From: Ophiosphaerella korrae
Lineage: Eukaryota > Ascomycota > Dothideomycetes > Pleosporales > Phaeosphaeriaceae
Assembly: GCA_028456385.1 (NCBI GenBank)
Contig: JALNQF010000035.1
Coordinates: forward strand, 241,199-305,198
Direction: 5' to 3'
Length of the DNA stretch: 64,000 nt
Shown here: piece by piece, positions 41,275 through 53,214 of the stretch
How positions within the stretch are numbered: the first letter of the stretch is position 1
Layout: every line of letters begins with the position of its first letter
Position numbers and translations under genes: made by a program
The notes under the pieces: generated by a model
Seen by the model: the letters and a program-made list of their open reading frames with translations, nothing else
Database searches by the model: none
Told to the model about the DNA's origin: nothing

Positions 41275-44259
41275 CTACACAGGGCCGCTAGCACCGTTGA
41301 GTTTTTCTACGTGCTCAGGTGCCAAAGCCTCAAGCTCGGCTAGATCTACGAGGCAGTTTCCTAGGTCGTGAATGATGTCTTCGTAGTCGTAGCCTAGGCG
41401 CCAGAGCAGTTGCGCCGCCCACCTCAGCGTGTCGCGCGCTTCAGCACGCTGAGTGGCGGTTAGCCCGTTGACCTGCCACTGTAGCTGCTCTAGTTCTTCC
41501 TGGACCTTGCGGACAATGGACCAGATGGTCTGGCGGTTGGGATGTATTCGGCCTTGCAGAATGAGCTTTGCGCCGGACTCTTGGACTATCTCTATTGCCT
41601 CGGGCCGATTCTTGTACTCCTCTCCCTTGCGTAGTAGGAAGCGTGGCATTTGGACAAGTCCACCAGGGGCTCGGTAGGCTGTGTATTCCTTTGGTGTCAT
41701 GTAGCACCACATTTCTATGACGGCTTTGCCTTTAGAACTGGTAGACACATCGAGAATGCCTCGAAGGATATGATTGAAGTCAGAAGTGGACAACTTGATG
41801 CCTTGACGTGAAGAAACGGCGAGGAATTTTGAGCAATATATCTTCCACGTGCCGTCTATAGTAGACAAGATGGCTAGTATGCAATAGAGCTCGTTCCGTA
41901 TGTTGGCCACAATGAGGGCTTCCCATTCAAACAGCAGATTAATGAAAGCGTCTTGAGCCTTCAAGAGCTCTTCTGTGCCTCCTTTGGACGTACGGAGGAG
42001 CTCTGCAGCAAAGGTGGAAAGTATGATAGGCCGTGGTCTAAACGTCCCTACCTTCACCACATATTGTTGCATACTGCGCACAGTCTCCCACCGCCGAAGC
42101 TCGAGTTGGCTGCAGAACAGGGCTGTGAAGACTTCAGCAGGCATGCGTTCTTGTTTGTGTTTGTCATTCCAAGTACTTGAATTTTTGACAATGTCTAATA
42201 CGAGATCATTTTCCCCAGTCAGAGTGGCAAAGCGTACGATGGAGGCCACAATATTTCGATGGCCGTAGAGATCGCGTCCGATCAGAGGCCCATCCAAATC
42301 TTCCGAAAATAGAAACCAGCGTCCCACATCATATATCTTAGATTCTGTAGCTAAGTCTAGAAGCTTAGCACGTAGCGAAACTGGCATGTTTGTGTCAAAG
42401 GCTGGAAAATCGACAGGTGGAAGGCGGCTGGTGAATAGTTCGGCATTACGTGGTGACTCGTTTTTTAGCATTTTGAAAAACTGCTGAACCGACTTCTGCT
42501 TGTTCTTGTCTGTATGTTGATGCAGAAGTGTCAACGAGGACAGAGCGCCCTTTACGTCGCCATTATTGATAAATGCTTGCATAGTTCGATGGAGCAAGTT
42601 GAGTGTAATAGTCGTGGGCTCAAAGAAATATGGGACTTCAGCATGGTATGTTGCAGCGGTGTTAGCAGTCCCGATTTCTGTGCCGAATGTAGGAGCAAGT
42701 TCAAAGAGGCGCAGAAGCAGTTCAGGACGCTTCTCGGGTACAAAAGCACCAGAGTCAAGAAGCCGCGCCATGATAGAATCCCATGATGTTGAACCCAGAC
42801 TCAGATTATTAGAGTCGAGCAAGTCTTTTAGTGTTTTAAGCCGTTTTATAATGTACTCTGGATGAGAGCCTCGAAAGCCCACGCCAAGACGCACGTCGTT
42901 GACCAATGCATCTACGAAAGCAGTAACAATCTCACCGCTAATTGTTTTTCGTGTTCGCGCTCGATCCTCGTCCTTTGCATCAGCTGTTTCAGCTTTGGAA
43001 AACAGGCTTCTAAATCTGGACGGTGGAGGAGAATTGGACTGCTTGTCCTCCATGATCTCCCGCCAACTAATCAACCGCCACGTATGTTCTTGTTGTTTTG
43101 ATGCCAAGTCTTCAAGGATTGAAATGCCGTCTGTTATCCAACCGCCATGGAGGCAAGACCATAGCACAAGTTCTAGCCACAACTCTGGTGCTACTTTCGT
43201 TACGGCGACTCTGTAGCGAGAGCCAGGTATTTCATGCCCGAGAAAATATGAAACTTTTGCATCACCCCTAGCGAGTTTTACGGACTCCTCGTGCGCTTTC
43301 CAAGATGCATCCGACAGCGCTGTTAGTATTTGGGACGACAGCAAGTGTAGTGTTGGAGGTTGCTGCAGCGCATACTTATCCTTGTGAGGACGATAAGTGT
43401 AGACAGAGTCCGGCATAAAGCCAACATGGTGTAGGTGAGCAATGATCTCGAGGACATGCGGCATCACATCATGTCCCTCGGTTCGCTCTGCGCCAGCCAG
43501 TATCATGCTTCCCAAACTCCGCCATAGCTGCCCTAGGGCGCGCTTGACAGCTGCATGCCGCGGATTGATCGAATCAGGAGTATGTGTCATATCCTCCAAG
43601 CTGAAATCTGCCTTGCGCAGCGGTCCAGTTCGCTCAATGCGAATAGGATTTTCGGTCAGGGCCTTCAGCGATTGGGGTTCCGACTTGGATCCAACCATAT
43701 TCACTATAGTGGCCTCGGATTGAACTGGACTCTGTATAGAACGTCGACCATCCTCAACGAGTTTCTTTGTCATCCATATCATTGTTTGCCATCGCCCCTC
43801 TACCAATCCCAAGTGCGTCAATATGCCCACCGATGCATCTTGGGCCGCATTGATCACCAGGGCGAGCTCGTTTGGTGTTAGTGTGGGAGGCTTTTCTGCA
43901 TTTTCAGGTGGGGCTCGCCGTAGATGGACTGGGAGAAAAGGGTCAATGGCTGCGAGCCATTGCTGGATATCACCACGAGCGTTGGCAGGCGGGAGGGATA
44001 TAATAGACTTGGGTGATTCGCGGGAAGACTCGATTCTGAATCTGTACAAGCCTGCAGCATCATGTATAGAGGATGGAGGAAGTTGCGATTCCTCCTTTGG
44101 GCGGTGTTTTCCAGACGAGAAGGAGCGTGAGCGTTTCGATGGCGCAGCAAGTGCGGGGACCAGGAATGAGGCAACAGAACAGGAAGTAGCAGTTCCACGG
44201 TTAGACGGTCGAAAAGCCTGTGTCAGGACGCCTCGAAAGCATGTGTGCGCAGGGCTCAT
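41275..44259 (-). CDS. Large mitochondrial-type helical protein, function unknown
   Basis: A single-exon 994-aa protein. The N-terminus (MSPAHTCFRGVLTQAFRPSNRG, later SKRSRSFSSGKHRPKE) is basic, Ser/Arg-rich and free of acidic residues, as expected for a mitochondrial presequence with an RSFSSG-type cleavage region. The rest is helix-rich with scattered repeat-like pairs (VMPHVLEIIAHLHHVGFMPD, TLNLLHRTMQAFINNGDVK, EVFTALFCSQLELRRWETV), reminiscent of PPR/TPR-like proteins. I could not assign PPR motifs with certainty. Fungal proteins of this build include mitochondrial RNA-expression factors and complex I assembly factors; which one applies is open. It is the last gene before the RIP-mutated repeat block, with its start only about 200 nt from it. 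Confidence 0.8.
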   Translation of the reverse strand: MSPAHTCFRGVLTQAFRPSNRGTATSCSVASFLVPALAAPSKRSRSFSSGKHRPKEESQLPPSSIHDAAGLYRFRIESSRESPKSIISLPPANARGDIQQWLAAIDPFLPVHLRRAPPENAEKPPTLTPNELALVINAAQDASVGILTHLGLVEGRWQTMIWMTKKLVEDGRRSIQSPVQSEATIVNMVGSKSEPQSLKALTENPIRIERTGPLRKADFSLEDMTHTPDSINPRHAAVKRALGQLWRSLGSMILAGAERTEGHDVMPHVLEIIAHLHHVGFMPDSVYTYRPHKDKYALQQPPTLHLLSSQILTALSDASWKAHEESVKLARGDAKVSYFLGHEIPGSRYRVAVTKVAPELWLELVLWSCLHGGWITDGISILEDLASKQQEHTWRLISWREIMEDKQSNSPPPSRFRSLFSKAETADAKDEDRARTRKTISGEIVTAFVDALVNDVRLGVGFRGSHPEYIIKRLKTLKDLLDSNNLSLGSTSWDSIMARLLDSGAFVPEKRPELLLRLFELAPTFGTEIGTANTAATYHAEVPYFFEPTTITLNLLHRTMQAFINNGDVKGALSSLTLLHQHTDKNKQKSVQQFFKMLKNESPRNAELFTSRLPPVDFPAFDTNMPVSLRAKLLDLATESKIYDVGRWFLFSEDLDGPLIGRDLYGHRNIVASIVRFATLTGENDLVLDIVKNSSTWNDKHKQERMPAEVFTALFCSQLELRRWETVRSMQQYVVKVGTFRPRPIILSTFAAELLRTSKGGTEELLKAQDAFINLLFEWEALIVANIRNELYCILAILSTIDGTWKIYCSKFLAVSSRQGIKLSTSDFNHILRGILDVSTSSKGKAVIEMWCYMTPKEYTAYRAPGGLVQMPRFLLRKGEEYKNRPEAIEIVQESGAKLILQGRIHPNRQTIWSIVRKVQEELEQLQWQVNGLTATQRAEARDTLRWAAQLLWRLGYDYEDIIHDLGNCLVDLAELEALAPEHVEKLNGASGPV

Positions 44260-44489
44260 TGAGGGGCGGCCGGGGTGGGGGAGGCGTGACTATTGCTGTG
44301 CATGATGGTGAATGTAAACTTTTTGGCGAAATATCCTTGTCATGCCCCAACAATCGGACGCGCGCTAAGCTAGCTGACAGGGTTCCGAGCCACCCGGGGT
44401 TTCGAGCCACCCCTCAGAAACCGGCCACCCATCTGAAAATCGTGTTATCTCAACAACTACCCTACTAAAATAGACAACTGTAAAGAGTC
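44260..44489. other. Transition from gene space to RIP-mutated repeats
   Basis: Upstream flank of the 994-aa gene. At 44378-44416 a short direct repeat (CGAGCCACCC twice) may belong to the end of the pogo-type element that follows. Base composition changes sharply at about 44470. Confidence 0.5.
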
Positions 44490-45747
44490 TATATAAGCAG
44501 CTATTAGCGATCTTAATACTAGTGTTTTTTTAAGTCAAAGAGCTACTGCAAAGGCGTACAAGATCCCTCAAGCTACGCTCTCTGCGCGTATACGCGGTAT
44601 ATAGAACAGCTAAACTAGCTACGTATACTAGCAGCGATTAACTCTAGACTAAGAAGAGTTTCTTGTACAATAGATCTTTAAAGAGGATATACGTACTTTT
44701 CCTCCCTTATACGCTCGCGCTTAAGAAATAGTAAATTAAATCCTAAAGATAAATAGAGATAATAATCCTATAGGTAAGTATTAGCTATCCTTCTTTATTA
44801 AGCGTAACCTATATATTATATTAATTATAAGTAGAAAGATAGAGGCTATATAAGCTAAGAAAGTAATATAAAGATAGATATATACGTTTTTTAAGTTTTT
44901 TAAGAGTACTTATATAAGGCTAGGTATAAGAGCTAAAGATATATAGAATATAGATAAGACTAAGAAGGCTCTAAGTATATATATAAATACTAAAGTACTT
45001 ATAAGTAGCTAGAAAAAGAAAGCTTACTATTAGTTACTAGAGAACTATAAGTAGGTATTAATAATTAAGTATATATTAGCTATAAGTAAGAAACTATACT
45101 ATTTAGTTATATTTAAAGAGAAAAACTTATAGAATACTTAGTTTCTTATAATAATTTCTAACTAGCTTTATATAACTTCTAAGAATAGATAGATATCTAA
45201 TATAATAGGTATTAAGTAGTTAAAATATATATTTCTACTAAATATAGCGCCTTTAGATAATTATTAGAAGATACTTATTTTAGATAGTTATAGTAGCTAT
45301 ATTAATATTAAATTCTTATAAGCTTATAAGTAGAATAAAGTTTAACTTCTATTTCTACTTACTTATTCTTTATATATCTTATAGCCTCTAGACTTTTTAG
45401 TTTTCTTAGTTATAAAGAAGTTTTACTAATAGTAAATCTAGGTACTATTTTACTTTAATAATATAGTACCTATTAAAAAAAAGTATATTATTATATCTTA
45501 CTATAAAGCTTAAAAAGCTACTATTACTAAGAGAATTATATAAGTAAGATAAGCTACTATAAGTATTTATCTATTAAATATTAACTAAGTAGTTAACTTA
45601 TCTTAAGTAACCTAAAAACTTATTATACTACTATATCTAAATTAGCTTTAACTTATTAAAAGCTACTTCTCTACTTTTTATAGTCTTTATAATCTTTTTA
45701 TAGCTTAGAGAAAGCTTTATAAAAATAAAAGTATTAGTTATAAAGTT
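44490..45747 (+). pseudogene. RIP-mutated pogo/Fot1-family transposase
   Basis: One plus-strand frame keeps the whole transposase order: RATAKAYKIPQATLSARIRG (psq helix-turn-helix, from 44539), QRLTLD and EEFLVQ (CENP-B domain), FPPLYARA, NPIGKY, then LILD (DDE Asp, about 45275) and LPTYSSHILQPLD-like remnants. Stops occur almost only where Gln or Trp is expected (CAG/CAA/TGG to TAG/TAA), and Gly/His of the DGHxSH motif have become Ser/Tyr. That is the C-to-T/G-to-A signature of RIP. The element is interrupted at 45752 by LTR sequence. Family differs from the copy at 8.9 kb. Confidence 0.85.
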
Positions 45748-45751
45748 TATA

Positions 45752-46040
45752 TATTATAACTATAATAAGAGAAAACTAGATAGAGCTAATTAGCCTTACT
45801 ATAGAAGATAATAACGTATATAACTTATAGAGAAATAAACTTAATTAGAAAACTAACTATAATAGAAATATATAATAAATTTATAAATTTATAATCTTAG
45901 TAAATATAAAGTTATAAAGTAAATACGTAATAAATTTATAAAATTTATAATCTTAGTAAATATAAAGTTATAAAGTAAATATATAATAAATTTATAAATT
46001 TATAATCTTAGTAAATATTAAGTTATAAAGTAAATACGTA
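45752..46040 (+). repeat. Left part of an older LTR, split by the 7-kb retrotransposon
   Basis: It begins TATTATAACTATAATAAGAG, the RIP-worn form of the TGTTATA... LTR start seen at 53957 and 63169. It contains expanded internal subrepeats (see separate entry). It is interrupted at ACGTA (46036-46040) by the 46041-53069 element; the sequence resumes at 53070. Confidence 0.8.
45870..46040 (+). repeat. Tandem subrepeats inside the older LTR
   Basis: A unit of about 60 bp (GTAATAAATTTATAA...ATCTTAGTAAATATAAAG) occurs three times here and a fourth time after the nested insertion (53073-53125). Other LTR copies in the window have two. Confidence 0.8.
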
Positions 46041-46482
46041 TATAATAAGCTTACTAGGGTTAACTTCCTAGTAGCCTATAGAGTAGTTAGTAGATTAAGA
46101 AGTAATAATAAAAGCTTGTATAGTAATCTACAATAAGCTATAAATAATAGAGGATATTTTACAACTATCTTAGTATTATCACTTGTAGTTAATAATTAAA
46201 TTACTAATACTATCCTAATAATAAGTATTACTACTAACTATATACTTATGTATTTTAGCTAGCTTTACGCTTTATATTTACTAAGATCGCAAATTACAAA
46301 TTTATTACGTACTTAGCTTTATATTTTATATTTACTAAGATTATAAATTGTAAATTTATTACGTGTCTCTATTATAGTTAGCTTCCTAGTTAAGTTTATT
46401 ACTCTATAGGTCGTACGTACTTTTATTATCTATAGTAAGGCTAACTAGCTTAAATTAGCCTTCTATTATTATAGCTATAATA
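46041..46482 (-). repeat. 3' LTR of the full-length gypsy element
   Basis: 442 bp, colinear throughout with 52628-53069, with scattered C/T and G/A differences. Contains CTTACTAGGGTTAACTTCC near its left end. Confidence 0.92.
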
Positions 46483-46506
46483 CTATTCTCTTCTTTAAGT
46501 AGGTTC

Positions 46507-49500
46507 TTGTTTCTCTACCCTAGGCCTAAAGTTATTAGTTTAGTATCTTTGTTTATTTCTAGTTCTTTATTATTCTCTATATCTTCTTATTCTAACTATA
46601 ATAAACTTCTTCTTATTACTTATATCGCTCGTAATAAGGTTAAAATATTTCCTTATACTTATTATACTTGCCTAAAGCTTACTTATCTTGTTTCTTTAAA
46701 GGATAGTAAATATTATAGTAAGTATATCTTTACTAATATCTAATATAAATATACCTCTTTAGGTATTTCTCTTATAGAGTATAAGTATTTAATTTCTATA
46801 TAGTCTCTTCTTACTAAGTTATATAGAGTAAGCTATTAACTAAGCTTAAGAGATACTATTATTATAGCTTATAAAGGCTAAGGCTAAGTATAAGTTAACT
46901 CTTTATAAGCTAGTAGATCTTTATTCTTATATTAAGCGTCTTTATAAGATAAAAGCTTATAATAATACTAAATTATCTAAATAGTTTTATACCTTAGAGG
47001 CTAAGATAGATTTTAAGGATATAGTTTAGGCTATTCTAGCTCCTATTATATTAAGCGTTCCTAACGCCTCTCTATTTAGCGCTAGTAATACTAACTTTCT
47101 TAGTTTACTACTAGGCGCTCTAGAGGGTTTTAATTTTAGAAGTCCTCTAGTTTCTTAGAGTAGTTAAGGTTATTTTCTAGTTTCTATATTTCTTCCTATA
47201 GATATCCTTTTTTATTTATACCTATCTATCTTACTAAGTAGTAGTTTCTACTATTATAGAACTATTATACTAGGATTTCTTTAACTTCCTATTCTTTCTA
47301 TTCTCTATATATATCTACTTTGTACACTAGTAGTTTTACGTCTTGTAGTACTATCTTAAGTAGTACTACGTAGAAGGTTAGGTATATCCTTATTTTATTT
47401 AGTAGCTTTAGTTTAAATATAACTAGCGTAACTTCTTTCTTAATTTTGTATAGTCCTATTTTAATATAGTCTAGTTTTAAACTTAGTTGTTTACTCTTAA
47501 CGTTTTTCTATACTAACTATACTTTTTCTCTCTTTTAAATTAGGGTCCCTTTTTATATTTCTTATTGTAATACTTAGCTATATAATTATATAGGAATTCT
47601 ATATCCTATCTTAATTAATTATATATATCTCTAAGTCTATTAGTAAAGTTCTCTCCTCTTAGAGACTAAAATATTTCTAATTTTAGTATTCTATATACGT
47701 TAGAGTTAAATCTATAGTTCGCGAAGAAAAGTAATACTTTTATTACTATATTCTTTACGCTATTGTATACTAACTATACTATAAGTAGTAGTTATACTTA
47801 ATTATTCTAGTTATAGTTAAGGTAGTATCTTAAATATTATTCTACTATCTAGTTTATTTGTTCTAATTGTCTATCTATTTGTAGGTAATACGTAGTAGAC
47901 ATTACGTATTTAATTCCTAATTACGCTGTTATTATTCTCTATAGTTTTAATATAAATCTTATATCTCTATCTATTATAATCTTATCTAGTAGTCTATATT
48001 AACTAATTATAGTTCCTAGGACCTAGTATATAGTAACTTCTATCTTACTTTTTTCTTTATATAGTCTAAAGTATAAGTACTTTATAAGTTTATCTACTAT
48101 TATTAGGATTTTATTATACTTAACTCTTAATATTAGGTCTTTAGACTTAGGTAGTTTTGTAATAAAGTCTATTGTAATAACTCTCTATAGTTATTCTAAT
48201 ACTTTTACTAGTTATAGTATTTTATATAGTATATATCTATTATACTTATTTCTCTAATATTCTATATAGTTTTGTAGTACCTCTATTACTAATTGTTTTA
48301 CTTTTAGAATATAATAATCTTGTAGTAGTCTATCTAATATTTTTTTAATACCTTAGTAACTATATACTAGTAACTTATAGAATTATTATATAAATTCTCT
48401 TTAGATCTTCTTTAGGATATATATCCTTTTGTAAGCTTATACTAATCTTTCTTAGATTTCTAGTTTCTCTATTTCTTTAGATACTTTCTTAGTTACTTTC
48501 TAAATCTATTCGTCTAGCTTACTACTTATTCTTTTAAGTATTATAGCTATTTTAGGTATATTTAGGACTAAATATCCTTCTTTATTCTTAATTAGAACTA
48601 TACTAGTAGCGCTTACTTCTTCTTATAAGTCTAGTCTTCTACTAAGAGTATCTATAAATTAGTTATCTTTCTCTTTTATATATATAATTTCTAAGTTAAA
48701 TATTAATAGGAATTCCTACTATCTTGTATATTATTACAATAGTTCCTTATTTAGTATAAATCTTATAAGATTCTTATAGTTTATATAGACCTTTATTTAA
48801 TATTTTACTCTTTATAAGTATACTCTCTATTATTTAAATACTTTATAGATTACTAGTATTTCTTTATTATAAATTAAGTAGTTAAGTTCTACTATTTTTA
48901 TTTTCTTAGAGAAGTATTTAACTAAGTATTCCTTTTTAGTTTTTAGGTCTTCCTATATTAGTGCTATTCTATAGACTAAGTTAGATACGTCTATTTTTAC
49001 TATTACTAGTAGGTCTAGGTTATATATTCTAATAACTAGGTTTTTTATAAACTTCTTCTTAATCTTATTAAGTACCTCGTCGTATTCCTTTATCTATTTA
49101 AATAGCGTATCTTTCTTTATAAGTCTTGTTATAAGTTCTATATCTTTAGACTATCTTACTATTAGTTTTCTATAAAAGTTTACTAGTCTATAGAACTATT
49201 ATACCTCTTTTAGGTTTCTTAGTATTAGCTATTTGTTAATTAACTTAATTTTTCCTAGATTAATTTTAATTTTTCCTAGTTCTATAATAAATCTAAGGAA
49301 ATCTATTTCTTTTATATAGAATTCGCATTTTCTTATCTTAAGAAATAGTCTACTTTTAGCTAGTTTCTTTAGTACCTTGTATATATATTATACGTATTCT
49401 TCCTCTATTTCTAAGAATATAAGGATATTGTCTAGGTATATAAATATAAATATATCTAAGTATTCTCTTAGTACTATATTAATTCTTTCTTAGAAAGCTA

Positions 49501-52500
49501 CTAGTACATTTATTAAGCTAAAGGGTATAACTAAGTATTTATATAGTCTATACTATATTCTAAACGCTATTTTCTATTTATTACCTTTCTTAATTCTAAT
49601 CTAGTAGTAGGCGTTTTAGATATCTAGTTTTATAAAGATTCTTACTTTTTATAGTCTATCTTATATTACGTTAATTTATAGTAATAGGTATTAATTCTTG
49701 TTTATAATTGCGTTAGTTTTTCTAAAATCTACGTAGGGCCTTTTATTACTTATTCTTTTTTTATCTATAAATATAAGTCTATATACTACTAAAGATTTAG
49801 ATTCTTATATCTATTCTTTCTTTAGTACGTTTTTAATAAATACTCGTTTAATCTTAGATTCTTCTTCTATTTTTCTATAGACTAGGCTCTATCTTACGTC
49901 TTTGTCTTCCTTTAGGTTTATCGCTAAATCCTATAGCTAATATTCTAGAAGATAGTCTTTAGGTTCTATAAGCTATTTCTCCTATTTCTTATATTCTTTA
50001 AGGAATTCTCCTTTGTAGGTATTTATATTAGCCTTTAATATATTTATTCTATAGTAGTTAATCTTTCCTATTCTCTAATTAATATATAGGTTAGTTATCT
50101 ATAACTATAGTATTCCTAATATTATTTCTTATTTATTATTAATTATTGTTATATCTATAACTATATTCTTAATTATTATCTCTTCTAGTTTTAGTGTAGA
50201 GGGGACTGTTTTAAACCTAATAGGTTCCTAGAATAGTTTTCTTTTAATTATACTTAGTTATTAAGGATACTTCTTTATTATATACTTTATTCTTTATTTT
50301 TCTATAAACTTTTTTAATATAAAGTTCCTTGTAGCTCTACTATTAATTATTACTTGTACTTTCTTTCTTTAATAAGTGCCTGTTTTTGTAATATATAGGC
50401 TTCTTATACCTTCTAGCTATTTTTACTTAGGCGATTTTATAAATTATCTATCTTTCTAAGGCTATAGCCTTATTTTAAGTTTATATTCCTTATATTTTAG
50501 ATATTTATTATACGTATATTTATACTATAGTCTTCTTTAGACGTATTTCTTAGATAGTTTTAGTCTAGGCCTTACTACTAGGTATCCTTCTTCTAGTATT
50601 ATCTCCTATCCTTAGATATCTTCTACTAGAATTACTCTTATATAGTTATAGCCTCTTCTTCTTCTAAGCTATATACTATTATTTACTTTAGAGTTCCTAT
50701 ATATAATCTAATTCTTATCTAAGTATAATATCTATAATACTTTAAAGTATACTAGATATTTTAGATCTATTATCTTGTTATCCCCTTCTTAGTATTTATC
50801 TCTTCTAGGTATATCTATTATTAGGATATAGTACACTATTAGTATTCTTAGTATATAGGCTTTGTTAATCTATTACGTTTTTTTTATAAAGAGCTACTAT
50901 TCTCTCTATATTAGTATTCTTCTTACTATAACTATATTTTATTTTATCTATTCTTAAAATAGTATAAACATTATTTTTTTAGAATTACGCTCTTTCTAAT
51001 CTTTATACGCTTCCTCTATACTTATAACTAGTAAGTATTTCTAAATAAACTTCTATTCTTTGTTTTATTCTTCTATATCTATAGTTATATAGCTATTATA
51101 GCTATATATATCTAGCTAGGTATACTTTATACTTCTTATACTTACTTATTCTTTACTTTCTTATATTCCTTTAGAGAAAGCTATAGTAGTCTCTTTATCT
51201 AGTGCTAGTCCTTTAGCCTAGATTAATAGTATCTAAGGTTCTTCCCCTTCTAAGTCTTCTATTAGTAAGTCTATTATATATACTATTTCTTCTAGCTATA
51301 CTTTTATTCTTTCTTTTATTACTACTACTCTATTCTTTTATAAGAACTATCTTACTCTCTATTTACTAGAAAGATATATATAGTAGTTATCTTTATAATA
51401 AAAGGTCTAATAGAGTATTACGTATTATATTTCTTTACTTCTAGCTACCTTTTCCTAGGGTTTAGCCTATACTTATAGTACTTCTTTCTTCTTTTTAGTT
51501 GTTTTTAACTAAGTTTCTTTATCTTTCTTATAGTCTTTACTTCTATAGTCCTTTATAAAGTGTCCTAGTTTTCTATATTTATAATATACTATATCCTTTT
51601 TCTTTTATAATTAGTAATCTTTTATATAGTAGCCTTTCTTACTATAGTTAAAGTACGTAAAGTCTTTATTCTTTTTCCTCTTATCTTTGTTAGTGTTAAG
51701 GATTATAAGGTCTCTAATATCTTAGTTTCTAGGTTAGCTACTATATTTATTCTTCTTCTATTCTCGAAGATTATTATTAATTTAGGTTACCTATTATTTT
51801 AAAGCTTCTAGTGTCCTAGGTTTCTCTATATAAATTATTTTGTATTAGATTTTCTTATTTAGTCCTTATTTAAATTATAATATTAAGGTTAACTTATTCT
51901 ATTCTATATTTTGCGATAGCTATTTAAATTTTAATATATACTTAGGAATACTTTTTTATTATATAAGTCTTTTAAGTTTTTCTTCTACTTATTAAGTAGT
52001 GTCTATATCTCTAAATACTACTCTTATTTGTTTAGTAAAGTATTTATAACTTCTAAAGATAGCTCTAGTTTTATCTTTCTAGGTTATTAGTAAGTATATT
52101 ATATAATCTATCTAGTAAGGTTTATACTATCTTATTACGTCTTCTTTAAAGTGTAGTCTAATATATATTACTTTTTTTTTTCTTCTATATTAAAGTATAG
52201 TACTTATATATCTATCTAAAGTTATACTAAAGCTATAAAGAGTCTTAGTTTTTTCTATATTTTATTAAACTTCTTAAGTATAGGTATCTTTAGTAGTTTC
52301 TTAGTTGCACTTATCTCTAAGCGTTAGGTAATTAGTTCTATTTAATTCTATCTCTTAATAATAGCTTTAATTTAGGCCTTATTTTACTTTACGTATTCCT
52401 AGAGTTCCTTATTTTAAGTTTCTAAGGCGTTAATTACTATTTTTATATCTTCTTTTTTAGAGATTAAATTGTTTATATATTCTCTAACTACCTTCTATAT

Positions 52501-52627
52501 AGTATTATCTAACTTATAACTACTTATAGGTACTTTCGCTACTTATTTAGTTAAACTTTCTACTATTATATTAGCTAGACTATACGCTACTTACGCTTCG
52601 CTTCTCTTAATAATAGAATTAGTAAGG
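46507..52627 (-). pseudogene. gag-pol remnant of the full-length gypsy element
   Basis: The minus-strand translation retains the RT signatures in mutated form: YLVIPFSLIN (for the YLVMPFGLTNAP block, forward about 49511-49560) and FIYLDNILIFL (the YLDD active site with the second Asp changed to Asn, forward about 49421-49460). Upstream lies KKRISNKRPYVDFRKTNAI-like sequence. The integrase part (about 47700-48180) reads ILIIVDKLIKYLYFRLYKEK and LDKIIIDRDIRFILK, the first two catalytic Asp blocks. Stops interrupt every domain, mostly at former Gln/Trp codons. Not functional. Confidence 0.88.
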
Positions 52628-53069
52628 TGTAATAGGCTTACTAGGGTTAACTTCCTAGTAGCCTATAGAGTAGTTAGTAGATTAAGAAGTAATAACAAAA
52701 GCTTATATAGTAATCTATAATAAGCTATAAATAATAGAAGATGTTTTGTAACTATTTTAGTATTATTACTTGTAGTTAATAATTAAATTGCTAATACTAT
52801 CCTAATAATAGGTATTACTACTAACTATATACCTATGTATCTTAGCTAGCTTTGCGCTTTATATTTACTAAGATCGTAAATTATAAATTTATTACGTACT
52901 TAGCTTTATACTTTATATTTACTAAGATTATAAATTGCAAATTTATTACGTGTCTCTATTGTAGTTAGCTTTCTAGTTAAGTTTATTACCTTATAGGTTG
53001 TACGTGCTTTTGTTATCTATAGTAGGGCTAACTAGCTTAAATTAGCCTTCTATTATTATAGCTATAATA
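52628..53069 (-). repeat. 5' LTR of the full-length gypsy element
   Basis: 442 bp; begins on the plus strand TGTAATAGGCTTACTAGG and ends GCTATAATA. Next to it (below 52628) lies the gag start, so this is the 5' LTR of a minus-strand element. Confidence 0.92.
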
Positions 53070-53210
53070 ACGTAATAAATTTTTAAATTTATAATCTTAG
53101 TAAATATAAAGTTATAAAGTTACTAAAAAGGTATAAGTATATAGTTAATAGAAATACGTATTATTAGGATAGTATTAGTAATCTAATCTCTAACCTAGAA
53201 CGCTAATACT
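53070..53210 (+). repeat. Right part of the older LTR after the nested insertion
   Basis: It starts with the second ACGTA target copy and continues the LTR (subrepeat, then GTATATAGTTAATAG, TATTAGGATAGTATTAG, to CGCTAATAC). It leaves the LTR consensus near 53205. Confidence 0.75.
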
Positions 53211-53214
53211 TAAT

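Larger units (their letters stand above)
46041..53069 (-). mobile_element. Full-length Ty3/gypsy LTR retrotransposon, RIP-inactivated
   Basis: Two 442-bp LTRs (46041-46482 and 52628-53069) flank a 6.1-kb interior, and the whole is bounded by a 5-bp target duplication ACGTA (46036-46040 and 53070-53074). Reading on the minus strand, gag begins next to the right LTR, followed by protease, reverse transcriptase (about 49300-49760) and integrase (about 47500-48330): the Ty3/gypsy order. The ends TG...CA are mutated to TA in part. All coding regions are broken by RIP-type stops. It is inserted in an older LTR of the same family. Confidence 0.92.

Noticed and set aside
1..44400. tRNA or 5S rRNA genes
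   Set aside because: I looked for T-loop (GGTTCGAATCC-like) and paired arms on both strands by eye and found no convincing candidate; a dedicated search could still find one.
44378..44416. Terminal inverted repeat of the 44.5-kb pogo element
   Set aside because: A CGAGCCACCC direct pair is visible, but no matching inverted end was found on the right, where the element is interrupted, so ends are not claimed.
46507..46743. 78-codon plus-strand ORF in the AT-rich block
   Set aside because: Lies inside the minus-strand gypsy element next to its LTR; chance opening in RIP-mutated DNA.
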